DNA of 64,000 bases, taken from an uncultured Lachnospiraceae bacterium. Lineage in GTDB: Bacteria > Bacillota > Clostridia > Lachnospirales > Lachnospiraceae. Under the pieces are notes generated by a model. That model made no database searches, was not told the DNA's origin, and saw only the letters and a list, made by a program, of their open reading frames with translations. The stretch is from positions 62,001 to 126,000 of the forward strand of contig CANQVT010000002.1 in NCBI GenBank assembly GCA_947627365.1. The letters are read 5' to 3'. Position 1 is the stretch's first letter. Every line of letters starts with the position of its first letter. Of the stretch, positions 9,530 through 21,378 are shown piece by piece. Position numbers and translations under genes: made by a program.

Positions 9530-10909
9530 ATGGAAAACGAATTTACCGAAATGCCGAGAGAAGAAAACAAGATGGGCGTCATGCCGATCCCAAAGCTTCT
9601 TTTCACAATGTCGCTTCCGATGATCCTCTCGATGCTCGTACAGGCGTTGTACAATGTCGTGGACAGCATCTTCGTATCCCGCATCAATGAGAACGCACTG
9701 ACCGCGGTGTCGCTCGCCTTCCCGATCCAGAACCTGATGATTGCAGTGGCCTCCGGCACGGGCGTCGGCGTCAACGCGCTGCTCTCGCGCAGCCTTGGCG
9801 AGAAGAATTACGAGCAGGCAAACAAGGCGGCGAATAACAGCATTCTCCTGACCCTGTGCAGCTACTTCGTGTTCGCTCTGGTCGGCATTTTCGGCTCGCG
9901 CCTGTTTTTCGCAACGCAGACGGGCGACCCGCAGATCCGCGAATACGGCTACCAGTACATGAGCATTATCTGCATTCTCTCAATCGGCGTGTTTATGCAG
10001 GTGAACCTGGAGCGTCTGCTGCAGTCCACCGGCCTGACCTTCTACACAATGATCACGCAGGGTACCGGGGCGATCATCAACATCATCTTCGACCCAATCA
10101 TGATCTTCGGCTACTTCGGTTTTCCGAAAATGGGCGTGGCCGGGGCTGCCGCCGCGACCGTCTTCGGCCAGATCGTCGCGATGCTCCTCGGGCTCTACTT
10201 CAACTTCCGCAAAAATAAGGAAATTGAGCTTTCTATTAAGAAAATGCGCTTCCACTGGCCCACGGTTAAGATCATCTATGTGGTTGGCGTGCCCTCGATC
10301 CTGATGATGTCCATCGGCTCGCTCATGACATTCTGCATGAACAAAATCCTGCTGATGTTTTCCTCAACGGCGGCCGCTGTGTTCGGCGTGTACTTTAAGC
10401 TCCAGAGCTTCTTTTTCATGCCGGTCTTTGGCATGAACAACGGCATCGTGCCGATCATCGCGTTCAACTACGGCGCGCGGCAAAAGAAGCGCATTACAGA
10501 CGCCGTCAAGATTGGCAGCGTAGCCGCGTTTTGCATAATGATGCTCGGCCTGCTCGCGTTCCAGACGATCCCTGAGATCCTGCTTGGCTTTTTCGAAGCG
10601 TCCGACGAGATGCTCTCGATCGGCTGTAAAGCGCTGCGCACCATTAGCTACAGCTTCCTGTTCGCGCCGTTTTGCATTGTTATCGGCTCTGTCTTCCAGG
10701 CGCTCGGCAATGGCGTGTACAGCCTGATTGTGTCCATCTGCCGTCAGCTGCTGGTGCTGCTGCCCTGCGCGCTCGCGCTGGCTCTGACCTTCGGCCTCGA
10801 CGCCGTGTGGTGGTCGTTCCCGATCGCCGAGATCATGTCGATCGCGGTGTCGCTGATCCTGTTCCGGCGCATCTACCGCCAGAAGATCCAGCCGCTGGGG
10901 GAAATGTAA
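9530..10909 (+). CDS. MATE family multidrug/Na+ antiporter
   Basis: 459 residues with 12 predicted membrane helices in two bundles of six. The family signature is visible: LPMILSMLVQALYNVVDSIFV near the start, and the second-half counterpart beginning VPSILMMSIGS around residue 248. Short charged loops such as SRSLGEKNYEQAN match the family. It exports drugs or metabolites in exchange for Na+ or H+; substrate cannot be read from sequence. GAAAGGGG lies 11 bases before the ATG. The next gene begins 94 bases later on the same strand and may be co-transcribed. Confidence 0.95.
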   Translation: MENEFTEMPREENKMGVMPIPKLLFTMSLPMILSMLVQALYNVVDSIFVSRINENALTAVSLAFPIQNLMIAVASGTGVGVNALLSRSLGEKNYEQANKAANNSILLTLCSYFVFALVGIFGSRLFFATQTGDPQIREYGYQYMSIICILSIGVFMQVNLERLLQSTGLTFYTMITQGTGAIINIIFDPIMIFGYFGFPKMGVAGAAAATVFGQIVAMLLGLYFNFRKNKEIELSIKKMRFHWPTVKIIYVVGVPSILMMSIGSLMTFCMNKILLMFSSTAAAVFGVYFKLQSFFFMPVFGMNNGIVPIIAFNYGARQKKRITDAVKIGSVAAFCIMMLGLLAFQTIPEILLGFFEASDEMLSIGCKALRTISYSFLFAPFCIVIGSVFQALGNGVYSLIVSICRQLLVLLPCALALALTFGLDAVWWSFPIAEIMSIAVSLILFRRIYRQKIQPLGEM

Positions 10910-11003
10910 ATTACAGACGAGAAAGCATTTTGCCGCATGAAGAACATCAGGGAAAACGAACGAAAAAATCTGTAATGAAAGTTTCCAGGGAGGAAAGAGA
11001 GTT

Positions 11004-12389
11004 ATGAATATTCTTGTTATCAATGGAAGTCCGAAGGGAAGCTACAGCATCACACTGCAGACGGTTCTGTATCTGGAGAAGCAGTTCCCGCAGCACGAGT
11101 TTACTATCCTGCATGCAGGGCAGCGTATCCGCGCCTATGTGAGGGATTTCTCCGCTGCGGCGAAGGAGCTTGAGGCGGCGGATCTGATCCTGTTCTCCTA
11201 TCCGGTCTACACATTCATCGCGCCAAGCCAACTCCACCATTTCATTTCACTGATGAAGGAGTCGGGCATTGATCTGTCCGGAAAATTCGTGACGCAGATC
11301 ACGACCTCCAAGCATTTCTACGACGTGACAGCGCATCGCTATATCCAGGACAATTGCCAGGATCTGGGGATGAAATTCATTCGCGGGCTGTCCGCCGACA
11401 TGGACGACCTTCTGACGGAGCAAGGGCGGCGCGACGCGCGAAAGTTTTTCTCTTACGCGCTGTGGTGCATGAAAAATAACAGCCATGAGCCGCTGCCAAA
11501 GTCGATTGAACCGGCCGCTCATATACCCGTGCATGTTCCTGACTGCAATGCAAGAGAAGTTTCGGGAGATAGGAAAACCGCTGCTTCTCAACACGCGAAG
11601 CACAGCATACGGGGCAAGGACGTCGTCATCGTCACGGACTGCCGCCCGGAGGATGCACAACTGCAGAGTATGATTGCTCGCCTTCAGGCCGTGCTGCCGC
11701 TTACGAGCCGCGTCGTCAACATTCGCGAGTATCCGTTCTCCGGCGGCTGCCTCGGCTGCTTCAACTGCGCAATCTCCGGGAAATGCATCTACAAGGACAA
11801 TTTCGACGAGTTCCTGCGGCGGGACATTCAGGGCGGAGCCGCGATCATCTACGCTTTCTCGATTGAGGATCACTCGATGGGCTGGGTGTTCAAGCAGTAT
11901 GACGACCGCCAGTTCTGCAACGGCCACCGCACCGTCACAATGGGCATGCCGATGGGCTACCTGATCAGCGGCGACTACAGCCGGGAATTCAACCTACAGA
12001 TGATCGTCGAGGGCCGCGCCGAGGTCGGCGGCAACTTCCTCGCGGGCGTCGCCACGGATGAGACCGACCCGGACCGAGCGATCAACCGCCTCGCAAAGAC
12101 GCTCGTCTACGCGCTGCGCCGCCGCTACAGCCAGCCGCAAAATTTCTACGGCGTGGGCGGTATGAAGATTTTCCGCGACCTGATCTACCTGATGCAAGGC
12201 ATGATGAAAGCGGACCACGCCTTCTACAAATCGCATGGACAATATGATTTCCCGCAGAAGAAAAAAGGCACCGTGTTGAAGATGTACCTCGTCGGCGCTC
12301 TGCTCTCCTCGCCACAGATCAAGTCAAAGATGGGGAATAAGATGAACGAGGGCATGATCGCCCCGTACAAGAAAGCAATCGAAAAGTAA
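11004..12389 (+). CDS. Double flavodoxin-fold NAD(P)H-dependent oxidoreductase
   Basis: 461 residues containing two NADPH-dependent FMN reductase-type folds in tandem. The first begins MNILVINGSPKGS with SYPVYTF (about 75) as an FMN-binding loop. The second starts near 204 (VVIVTDCRP) and contains CLGCFNCAISGKC (about 248-260), the cysteine motif seen in iron-sulfur flavoproteins and related reductases. In the second domain the usual GSP phosphate loop is changed (TDCRPED), so only one site may bind FMN in the usual way. AGGGAGG lies about ten bases before the ATG. It probably reduces quinones, nitro compounds or a protein partner; the substrate is unknown. Confidence 0.82.
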   Translation: MNILVINGSPKGSYSITLQTVLYLEKQFPQHEFTILHAGQRIRAYVRDFSAAAKELEAADLILFSYPVYTFIAPSQLHHFISLMKESGIDLSGKFVTQITTSKHFYDVTAHRYIQDNCQDLGMKFIRGLSADMDDLLTEQGRRDARKFFSYALWCMKNNSHEPLPKSIEPAAHIPVHVPDCNAREVSGDRKTAASQHAKHSIRGKDVVIVTDCRPEDAQLQSMIARLQAVLPLTSRVVNIREYPFSGGCLGCFNCAISGKCIYKDNFDEFLRRDIQGGAAIIYAFSIEDHSMGWVFKQYDDRQFCNGHRTVTMGMPMGYLISGDYSREFNLQMIVEGRAEVGGNFLAGVATDETDPDRAINRLAKTLVYALRRRYSQPQNFYGVGGMKIFRDLIYLMQGMMKADHAFYKSHGQYDFPQKKKGTVLKMYLVGALLSSPQIKSKMGNKMNEGMIAPYKKAIEK

Positions 12390-12395
12390 AGAATC

Positions 12396-12436
12396 ACACC
12401 CCTTATGCCTGCAAAAGTCAAGGACATAAGGGGTGT
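12396..12436. terminator. Convergent hairpin between oxidoreductase and DUF4250 genes
   Basis: Perfect 12-bp inverted repeat, arms 12396-12407 and 12425-12436, 17-base loop. It lies between convergent genes; neither side has a long T-run (TGATCTT on the plus strand), so termination may be weak or factor-assisted. Confidence 0.65.
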
Positions 12437-12441
12437 TGATC

Positions 12442-12627
12442 TTAGCGGAAACAATTCGCCTGCTCGTCGTACTCGTAGTTCACCGCGCGCAGCTTTTCCT
12501 CCAGCTCCTCGCGCAGCACGCCCGCGCTCGCGCAAAAATCGTCGAGCGTACCATAGTTGTCGCGAAGCTGCGTGTTCACATAGCTCAAAAGCATAATTGG
12601 ATCCTGTGGTAAATTCATCGTCATCAT
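12442..12627 (-). CDS. DUF4250 domain protein
   Basis: 61 residues. The pattern MNLPQDPIMLLSYVNTQLRD followed by YEYDEQANCF matches DUF4250, a short cytoplasmic protein common in Clostridia with no known function. The start region reads MMTM; AGAAGG upstream fits the second ATG (12624) best, and the fourth codon (12618) gives the usual MNLP start, so the exact start is uncertain. It lies 48 bases downstream of nothing on its strand except clpB's stop-side gap; it is transcribed away from the oxidoreductase gene. Confidence 0.87.
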   Translation of the reverse strand: MMTMNLPQDPIMLLSYVNTQLRDNYGTLDDFCASAGVLREELEEKLRAVNYEYDEQANCFR

Positions 12628-12675
12628 CTGCCTTCTGTAACAGTCATAGATTTCTTATATCATTTTCTCAGTCTT

Positions 12676-15270
<2,595 letters not shown>

Positions 15271-15306
15271 AAAGCCACCTCCTCATTATCCCCATGTTCC
15301 AAACGC

Positions 15307-15335
15307 ACTATAACACACGTTGTTAGCACTGTCAA
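15307..15335 (-). promoter_or_regulatory. Sigma-A promoter of clpB
   Basis: TTGACA (15330-15335), 17-base spacer, TATAGT (15307-15312) on the minus strand. The -35 lies inside the CIRCE element. Confidence 0.88.
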
Positions 15336-15349
15336 GAGGTGAGTGCTAA
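15323..15349. promoter_or_regulatory. CIRCE operator (HrcA site) of clpB
   Basis: TTAGCACTg (15323-15331), nine-base spacer, GAGTGCTAA (15341-15349): the consensus CIRCE inverted repeat with one mismatch. It overlaps the clpB -35 and also touches the 3' end of the neighbouring hydrolase gene (stop at 15346). Confidence 0.93.
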
Positions 15350-15963
15350 TTATTTTTGAAAATTTTGTGAATGACTTCAGAAACAGCTTCCGGCGCAGAT
15401 TTATTGACTTCATGCCCGGCGTCTGGGATGACGTACAGCTCTGAATGCGGCAATAAGGCTTTTAGCTGTCTGGATCCCTTCAGGTTTGCATTGTCTTTTT
15501 CGCCGCAGACAATGCTTACCGGGCAGACTATTTCGCCCAGCTTATGGCTGAAATCCAACGAGCGCATGGAATGTGATAACTGAATTGTGTCGCGCTTTGA
15601 CAGACCAATGCTGTCAAAGGATTTACTCGGCATAATGCGGAATATGATATTTTGAAGATCGATCAGCAAAGTGGGAACTTTATATTGCGCGCCGATCAAA
15701 ACGAGAGCGGCTACTTTATCCGGATGCCGGATCGTATAGTCCAACGCCAGAATTGCACCGAAAGAAAGTCCGCAGAGCACAAACGGTTCCGTCGTATCTT
15801 TGTAGCTTTTTTCAAATCCTGCCAAAATATTCGGATACGTAATATCTCCTTTTGTCAGCGAAAAAAGCTCCGGGCAATCCACATCAGGCAGCAAAGTAAG
15901 ATCAATAACCGCCTGCCAATCTCGCGCTGTCTGTCCTAATCCGTGAAGAAAAATAACTTTCAA
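15346..15963 (-). CDS. Alpha/beta hydrolase
   Basis: 205 residues, a compact alpha/beta hydrolase. HGLG (7-10) forms the oxyanion region, the nucleophile Ser sits in GLSFG (about 65-69), an acid is likely in CGEKDNAN (about 155) and the His in DAGHEVN (about 182). The family includes small esterases and thioesterases; the substrate is unknown. There is no signal peptide, so it is cytoplasmic. It ends inside the clpB operator. A promoter with TTGTTT and TACAAT boxes lies about 115 bases upstream. Confidence 0.88.
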   Translation of the reverse strand: MKVIFLHGLGQTARDWQAVIDLTLLPDVDCPELFSLTKGDITYPNILAGFEKSYKDTTEPFVLCGLSFGAILALDYTIRHPDKVAALVLIGAQYKVPTLLIDLQNIIFRIMPSKSFDSIGLSKRDTIQLSHSMRSLDFSHKLGEIVCPVSIVCGEKDNANLKGSRQLKALLPHSELYVIPDAGHEVNKSAPEAVSEVIHKIFKNN

Positions 15964-16073
15964 ACCTGTACTCTCCCTCAGAAAATATACTTTTCAAATG
16001 CCTCAATCATTCGAAATTCTCGAATAACTGAAATTCCATCTTAACTTCCGCAATAACCTTTGGAACTAATGTT

Positions 16074-16102
16074 ATTGTATTCCAAAACAGGTATAGAAAC
16101 AA
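16074..16102 (-). promoter_or_regulatory. Candidate promoter of the alpha/beta hydrolase
   Basis: TTGTTT (16097-16102), 17-base spacer, TACAAT (16074-16079), minus strand, in the 342-base gap between divergent genes. Apart from this and the truA promoter the gap shows nothing. Confidence 0.5.
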
Positions 16103-16189
16103 CTACTATTTCTATGTAACGTATTATGTGTTTACTACACCAATTTTACGCCAGTTGCGGATTCGTTTACTCTACCTGCATGTTTTATG

Positions 16190-16218
16190 TTGATTTGTGT
16201 CTGGGAAGCAGATAAAAT
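16190..16218 (+). promoter_or_regulatory. Candidate promoter of truA
   Basis: TTGATT (16190-16195), 17-base spacer, TAAAAT (16213-16218), about 88 bases before the ATG. Confidence 0.55.
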
Positions 16219-16305
16219 AGATTATATGTATTAAGGATGCAGAACAGGATAGTGGGACAGGAAGTCTGCATGTTCGCATAAAATTATTTTCAGAAAGGAC
16301 CGGTT

Positions 16306-17076
16306 ATGAAACAGAATTGCCGACTGACGATCTCCTACGACGGGACGCGCTATCACGGCTGGGAAGCCAAGCAGAACACCGACATGACGATCCAGGGAAA
16401 GCTGGAGCAGGTGCTTGCGCGAATGGCCGGAGAGCCTGTAAAAGTGATCGGCGCCGGGCGAACTGACGCCGGAGTGCACGCGCAGGCGATGACAGCAAAT
16501 GTTCATTTAAATGTCGACGCCATCGAATGCCAGAATCCGCAGGTCGCTTCATGGCAAAATGCCCTCCGTGACTACCTCAACCGTTACCTTCCGGACGACA
16601 TCTGCGTGCAGGATGTAACAGCTGTGTCAGAGCGTTTCCACAGCCGTTACAACGCGACAGGAAAGACCTACCGCTATACCTGCTACGACGCCCCGCAAAA
16701 GCCGGTCTTTGACCGAAAATATGTTTATATTCTGGAGCACTCCCCGGACATAGAAAAGATGCGTCGAGCCGCCGAGTACCTGACAGGAACACATGATTTT
16801 GCCAGCTTCTGCGGCAACCCGAAGATGAAAAAATCCACGATCCGCACAATCGAGTCCATTGAAATCACAAGGCACGGCGCGCGGCTTGTGTTTACATACC
16901 GAGGAGACGGTTTCCTCTATCATATGGTGCGCATTCTCACGGGAACCTTGCTCGAGGTCGGCTATGGAAAGCGCGCCCCGGAAAGTATGCCGGATCTTCT
17001 CGCCGCAAAACAGCGCTCGCTGGCGGGCTTTCTCGCCCCCGCGCAGGGCCTGTTCCTTATGGAAGTGCGCTACTGA
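16306..17076 (+). CDS. truA: tRNA pseudouridine synthase A
   Basis: 256 residues. The catalytic Asp is in GAGRTDAGVHA (about residue 53). Other family landmarks are YDGTRYHGW near the start, RFHSRYNATGKTYRY (about 110) and FLYHMVRILTGTL (about 203). It converts U38-U40 in the anticodon stem of many tRNAs to pseudouridine. AAAGGACC lies just upstream of the ATG. In many Clostridia truA is part of the ribosomal-protein/ECF transporter region; here it stands alone. Confidence 0.97.
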   Translation: MKQNCRLTISYDGTRYHGWEAKQNTDMTIQGKLEQVLARMAGEPVKVIGAGRTDAGVHAQAMTANVHLNVDAIECQNPQVASWQNALRDYLNRYLPDDICVQDVTAVSERFHSRYNATGKTYRYTCYDAPQKPVFDRKYVYILEHSPDIEKMRRAAEYLTGTHDFASFCGNPKMKKSTIRTIESIEITRHGARLVFTYRGDGFLYHMVRILTGTLLEVGYGKRAPESMPDLLAAKQRSLAGFLAPAQGLFLMEVRY

Positions 17077-17093
17077 ATGAGCGAAACGAACAG

Positions 17094-17122
17094 CCGCCGG
17101 AATCCGATATCGACTCCGGCGG
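17094..17122. terminator. Terminator between convergent truA and surface-protein genes
   Basis: GC-rich hairpin: CCGCCGGA and TCCGGCGG arms at 17094-17101 and 17115-17122 with a short imperfect loop; no long T-run on either side. Confidence 0.6.
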
Positions 17123-17156
17123 CCGCCTGCTTTATATTCTTATTTCCTGTTTCTGG

Positions 17157-20100
17157 CTATTTTACCGTCACCGTGCAAGTCACTTTCTTCGTGCCTGCCT
17201 TGACCGTAATTTTCGCCTTTCCCTTTTTCTTTGCAGTGATAACGCCCTTGGAGCTGACCGTAGCTACCTTCTTATTCGAACTGGTGTAACTGATTTTATC
17301 CTGGCTCGTCACTGGCGTGACGATCGGCTTTAGAGTATACTTCTTGTTCTTCTTCAGCGTAACCTTCTTCGAAGACTTATCCAACGATATCTTCGAGGTC
17401 TTCACCTTCGCGCTCTGCACCGTCACCTTAATAGTTTTGGAAATTCCACTTGCCAGAGTGATCGTCAGCTTCGCGGTACCTTTCTTTTTCTGCGCGGCCA
17501 GAGTGAAGGTTCCCTTATTCCTGTTGAAGGATTTCACCTTCAGCACCTTCGTGTTGCTCGACTTCACAGAGACCACGGAATCACCATTTGCGATCTCCGT
17601 CACCAGGAATTTCCTGGTGATCTGTTTCGTCTTCATCTTCAGGCTGTCCGCTGTCAACTTCAGAACCGGCGTCAGCTTTGCGCTCACTGTCTGTATTTCC
17701 TGTTTCTTGCAAACCGCACAGGTTCTTGTCCTTGTAGACGCCGCATTTATCGTCGCCGCCGTCGGCGCAGACCACGCGCTCCAGCTATGGTCAGTCGCCG
17801 GGATTTTCGTCGTGGACATCACGGTATCGCAGACCTTACATTTCACGGTCTTCTCACCTTCCACCATGCAGCTGGCCGCTTTCGTGACTACCGCCTCGCC
17901 CGCAGTATGGCCGGTAGCCTTCACTGTCTCAGTCCGCACCTCACCGCATTTCTCACAGGTGAATGTCTTCTCGCCGGGCGCAGTGCAGGTCGGCGCTTGT
18001 GTAAATTTCTCCGTCTCTGTATGGCCGGTAGCCTCGAGCGACTTTTCGTCCACCCCATATCCGCAGTTCTCGCAGTACTGGGTCTGCACACCGGCTTCGG
18101 TACAGGTCGGTATCACAGTGACCTTCCACTCGCCCGGTGTATGCGCGTCCTCCGTGCAGCCGACCCGCACGCTCTGCCAGATGTCGCCGCCCCACTGCCA
18201 GGGTTCTTCGTCGCCCTCCATCTGAACCCAGCACTGGATGCGCATATTGGTTGCCCAGCCGATACGGTCTTCCTGCGCCCTGATCGTAAAGCTGCCGTCA
18301 TCGTTATTCTCCACCTCTATCATATTCGGATCATAGAACGTCTCTTCGCCCTCGGTAAACCGAAGCTCATAATCGCTGATTTCTTCCGTCTGCGGCGTTC
18401 CTTCTTCGTCCATGTATTCCCTCCACACTTTCGTGGAGATTGTCTTATCCTCGCCGGAATGCAGCCAGATTTCCTCTCCTACATTCACAAGCTCAAAATG
18501 CTGCTTTTCGCCTGTCACATAAACCCTGAAACATTCATTGTTCTCATCGTCGGCAGAGCCGTATGTGCCGATGGTCTTCTCCGGACTATTCGGATCTTTT
18601 CTCACCTCATACGTGAATTCCAGATACGCGCACCCGAACACTTCGCCCGCCGTGAGCGTCCAGCCGTCAGCCGCCGATCCTTCCACAGCGAAGAGAGGCT
18701 CCTCACTTTCGACATCGCCATCCTCTGTCCACATCACGTTTCTGATAATCTTCACATCCGTGATCGTGGCAGAAAGCTCCGCGCCGTCCGGATATGCCGC
18801 GTTGCACATATAATAACCGGTTTTCGCGCCAAACTGAAGGGTTCCGTTGGGGAACGTCTCATTTTCGTCCACGCCCCGAAGCGGCAGATCTACTTCCTCA
18901 TACGGTTCGCGCATCACCAGTCCCGGACCATCGTTTTCCCATACAGAAATATCGTTTACAAGTACCTGCGCGCGCAGATCAAAGCGGGAATTGTCTTCTT
19001 CCTCTCCGTCGAACGGCTGATATACTTCCGCCAGCTTCGCGCCATGCAGAGTGATCGTATCTCCTTCCGCCGTGTAATATCCGCCGTCCGCAGGCAGCGG
19101 ATCTGAAATTGTCCAGTCGGCTTCCTCCGCCACCCTGCCTACTTTCCACACGAGCTCGTAATCCACGCCCATCTCCTGCAGGCGGGAGGTATCCGCCGTG
19201 AATACCTTGTCCTCATCAGTAAAGAGCGGAACGTCCCAATTGTAACCGTATTCGTCCGCCCCATCGAATACATAGCGGACAGAACAGTCCTGCTCCCAGA
19301 AATGCAGGTTAATCCTGCGTTTTTCATCAACATAATCGCCGTTTTCGTCCTTCATCATGGCAAGCAGCTGCGCATCCGTGCCATTATTCGTCTTCTTCGT
19401 GATAGTGAGAGGTGCGGCGCCCATGCCGGCTTCTCTGTCCTCCGAGCCGTCCGAAAGCTCTTTTCCATCCACGTCCACGGCCGATAAAATATTCTGGTCA
19501 AACTCCAGACAATATTTTACGTCCTCCTGAACCACTTCATCGCCCTCCGGCGATATAAAGACAAGCTCCGGATCTATGGTTACGCTCGCGCTCGGCGCCA
19601 GATTATTGACCTCATCCATATTGTCCACGCGCAGCAGGAAATAACCATCCGCCTGGACATTCACCGAGAAGTCATGACGCGCCACTTCCTCTCCGTCTAT
19701 CATTGCGACTGCCACAAGCGAGCACCGACACCAGTCGTCCCCGGCTTTCACGACGATATCCCGTCCGTCAACGGATACCTCCAGCGTGCCAAAATCCTGA
19801 TCTTCCGAAATAGACAGTTCGTAGTCCTCCGGCTCCTCATATCCCCAGTCATCCCCATGACGCCACTCATGAGAAAGAGTAGTATGAATAGTCAAGGTTT
19901 CGCCCGGCAGCATACTGTCGTCCTCATAATTCGGATACTCAAAATTCAGGCTCCAGACATCGCCGCCCACATATACCTTGTCAGATAATTCGCATTCCTT
20001 TCCGTTTTCCCCGATTGGAAGAGTAAAATGTGCCGTGTACTCCACGCAGCCGCACGATTCGCCCATCTGCAGATACCAATCGCCATATTCATTTGCCGTG

Positions 20101-21218
20101 CTGTCCGCAACGATACCGTCCGTCTCGATTTCGTTTCCTTCATCCCATGTATATTGTCTCGTGATGTCTACGTCTTCGATTTCCGTCGTATCATCTGTCC
20201 AATAGGGATGCTCCGGAGTCTGGATCTGGTAGTGCACCCGGTTCAGCCAGTACCAATCGTTCGGGAACACTGCATTCTGATACGGATCGAGTTCAAGCCA
20301 GTAATCTTCTACCGACTCGATCACCGACACATCCATCCCGGCAGCCGCGACCGGATTTCCGCTCTCATCCAGCGCCTGAATCTCCACTATGCTCGGCTGA
20401 TCGTTCGTCACCTGACGACCGGTGACCGTGATGCTCTGCTGATCTTCAGAAAGCACCGCTGTAACGTAGTCCTCTGTATCGAACGTCTCTCCTGTTTCCG
20501 GGTCAACAGTAAAGCTGCGGACTTGCAGCGTATAGGGTCCAGCTCCCAGCTCCTCCTCAAGATTTTCCAATCCCTCCACATTCAGAGTGACTGTGCTGCC
20601 CGGAAATACCCAGGTTCCATAATACACGCACTCAGGATTCAGAAGATTTCCTTTTTCATCCCTCTGATCGCCCTCATTGCCGTACTCCTTCCAGCTCAGG
20701 GCAAGCAAATCGTAGCGAGGTTCCTCTTCCTCACCCTCCTCGGCCGGCATGAGTTCAAAGCCCTCCGGCATCACTTTCATATTCTCGAGAAGGATTCCTT
20801 CCGCTTCTGAAACCATGTTCTCCACAGGAATATCCGCTTCTGTGCCCTCTTCCGGTACGATCATCTCATCGCCCGTAAGCTCTTCTGCCGACTCTCCCGC
20901 TTCCGCAGCTGCTCCCAGCTCCTCCGATGCGTTCTCTGTGGACTCAGCCGCATCCATATCCTCTGTAAGTGCTGTATCTTGTACAGGCGCAGCCTCCTCC
21001 AGCTCTTCCGCTGTCTCCTCCGCAGGCTCAGCCGACTCCGGCTCCGCAGCTTCTACAGCTTCCGCCTCTTCTGCCGGTGCGGCCGCCTCGATCTGAATCG
21101 CCGCAGCCTCATCCGACGTCGCTTCCTCTGCCAGCGCGGCAAAAGAGCTGTTGCCAAATACCGTGGCGGCTGTCAAAAGCCACGCCATGATTCTTTTACA
21201 GTTATGTTTTCGTTTCAT
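17157..21218 (-). CDS. Large secreted surface protein with Cys-pair repeats and Big_2 domains
   Basis: 1353 residues. A signal peptide (about 1-31, cut near ALA-EE) is followed by a low-complexity Ala/Glu/Ser stretch (33-160), a very acidic beta-rich region (165-1030), then three repeats of about 40 residues with paired cysteines (CxxC and single Cys; about 1035-1170, motifs such as TCTEAGVQTQYCENCG and FTCEKCGEV, each ending in ATGH). The C-terminus has Lys-rich bacterial Ig-like (Big_2) domains (about 1215-1353, e.g. VATVSSKGVITAKKKG). No LPXTG motif, so attachment is probably non-covalent. AAAGGAGGT lies before the ATG. Role: adhesion or surface layer, inferred only. Confidence 0.86.
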   Translation of the reverse strand: MKRKHNCKRIMAWLLTAATVFGNSSFAALAEEATSDEAAAIQIEAAAPAEEAEAVEAAEPESAEPAEETAEELEEAAPVQDTALTEDMDAAESTENASEELGAAAEAGESAEELTGDEMIVPEEGTEADIPVENMVSEAEGILLENMKVMPEGFELMPAEEGEEEEPRYDLLALSWKEYGNEGDQRDEKGNLLNPECVYYGTWVFPGSTVTLNVEGLENLEEELGAGPYTLQVRSFTVDPETGETFDTEDYVTAVLSEDQQSITVTGRQVTNDQPSIVEIQALDESGNPVAAAGMDVSVIESVEDYWLELDPYQNAVFPNDWYWLNRVHYQIQTPEHPYWTDDTTEIEDVDITRQYTWDEGNEIETDGIVADSTANEYGDWYLQMGESCGCVEYTAHFTLPIGENGKECELSDKVYVGGDVWSLNFEYPNYEDDSMLPGETLTIHTTLSHEWRHGDDWGYEEPEDYELSISEDQDFGTLEVSVDGRDIVVKAGDDWCRCSLVAVAMIDGEEVARHDFSVNVQADGYFLLRVDNMDEVNNLAPSASVTIDPELVFISPEGDEVVQEDVKYCLEFDQNILSAVDVDGKELSDGSEDREAGMGAAPLTITKKTNNGTDAQLLAMMKDENGDYVDEKRRINLHFWEQDCSVRYVFDGADEYGYNWDVPLFTDEDKVFTADTSRLQEMGVDYELVWKVGRVAEEADWTISDPLPADGGYYTAEGDTITLHGAKLAEVYQPFDGEEEDNSRFDLRAQVLVNDISVWENDGPGLVMREPYEEVDLPLRGVDENETFPNGTLQFGAKTGYYMCNAAYPDGAELSATITDVKIIRNVMWTEDGDVESEEPLFAVEGSAADGWTLTAGEVFGCAYLEFTYEVRKDPNSPEKTIGTYGSADDENNECFRVYVTGEKQHFELVNVGEEIWLHSGEDKTISTKVWREYMDEEGTPQTEEISDYELRFTEGEETFYDPNMIEVENNDDGSFTIRAQEDRIGWATNMRIQCWVQMEGDEEPWQWGGDIWQSVRVGCTEDAHTPGEWKVTVIPTCTEAGVQTQYCENCGYGVDEKSLEATGHTETEKFTQAPTCTAPGEKTFTCEKCGEVRTETVKATGHTAGEAVVTKAASCMVEGEKTVKCKVCDTVMSTTKIPATDHSWSAWSAPTAATINAASTRTRTCAVCKKQEIQTVSAKLTPVLKLTADSLKMKTKQITRKFLVTEIANGDSVVSVKSSNTKVLKVKSFNRNKGTFTLAAQKKKGTAKLTITLASGISKTIKVTVQSAKVKTSKISLDKSSKKVTLKKNKKYTLKPIVTPVTSQDKISYTSSNKKVATVSSKGVITAKKKGKAKITVKAGTKKVTCTVTVK

Positions 21219-21335
21219 ATGCCTACCTCCTTTTGAAAACTAGATATTATGTAATATCTGAATTATATTTGAATTTTTACAAAATTTGGTATGCACACTG
21301 CACACTTTTATTATTTATTTGGAAGCTCACGTAAT

Positions 21336-21370
21336 ATAAAACGCCCCGGGAAGCAAATGCCCCCAGGGCG
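21336..21370 (-). terminator. Terminator after the HTH/50-residue operon
   Basis: Nine-base stem with one wobble pair, arms 21342-21350 and 21362-21370, followed on the minus strand by TTTTATATT. It lies 9 bases past the stop of the 50-residue ORF. Confidence 0.72.
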
Positions 21371-21378
21371 CTCTCAAT

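Noticed and set aside
17787-19106. 439-codon plus-strand frame
   Set aside because: Antisense to the 1353-residue surface protein, which has a clear signal peptide and domains.
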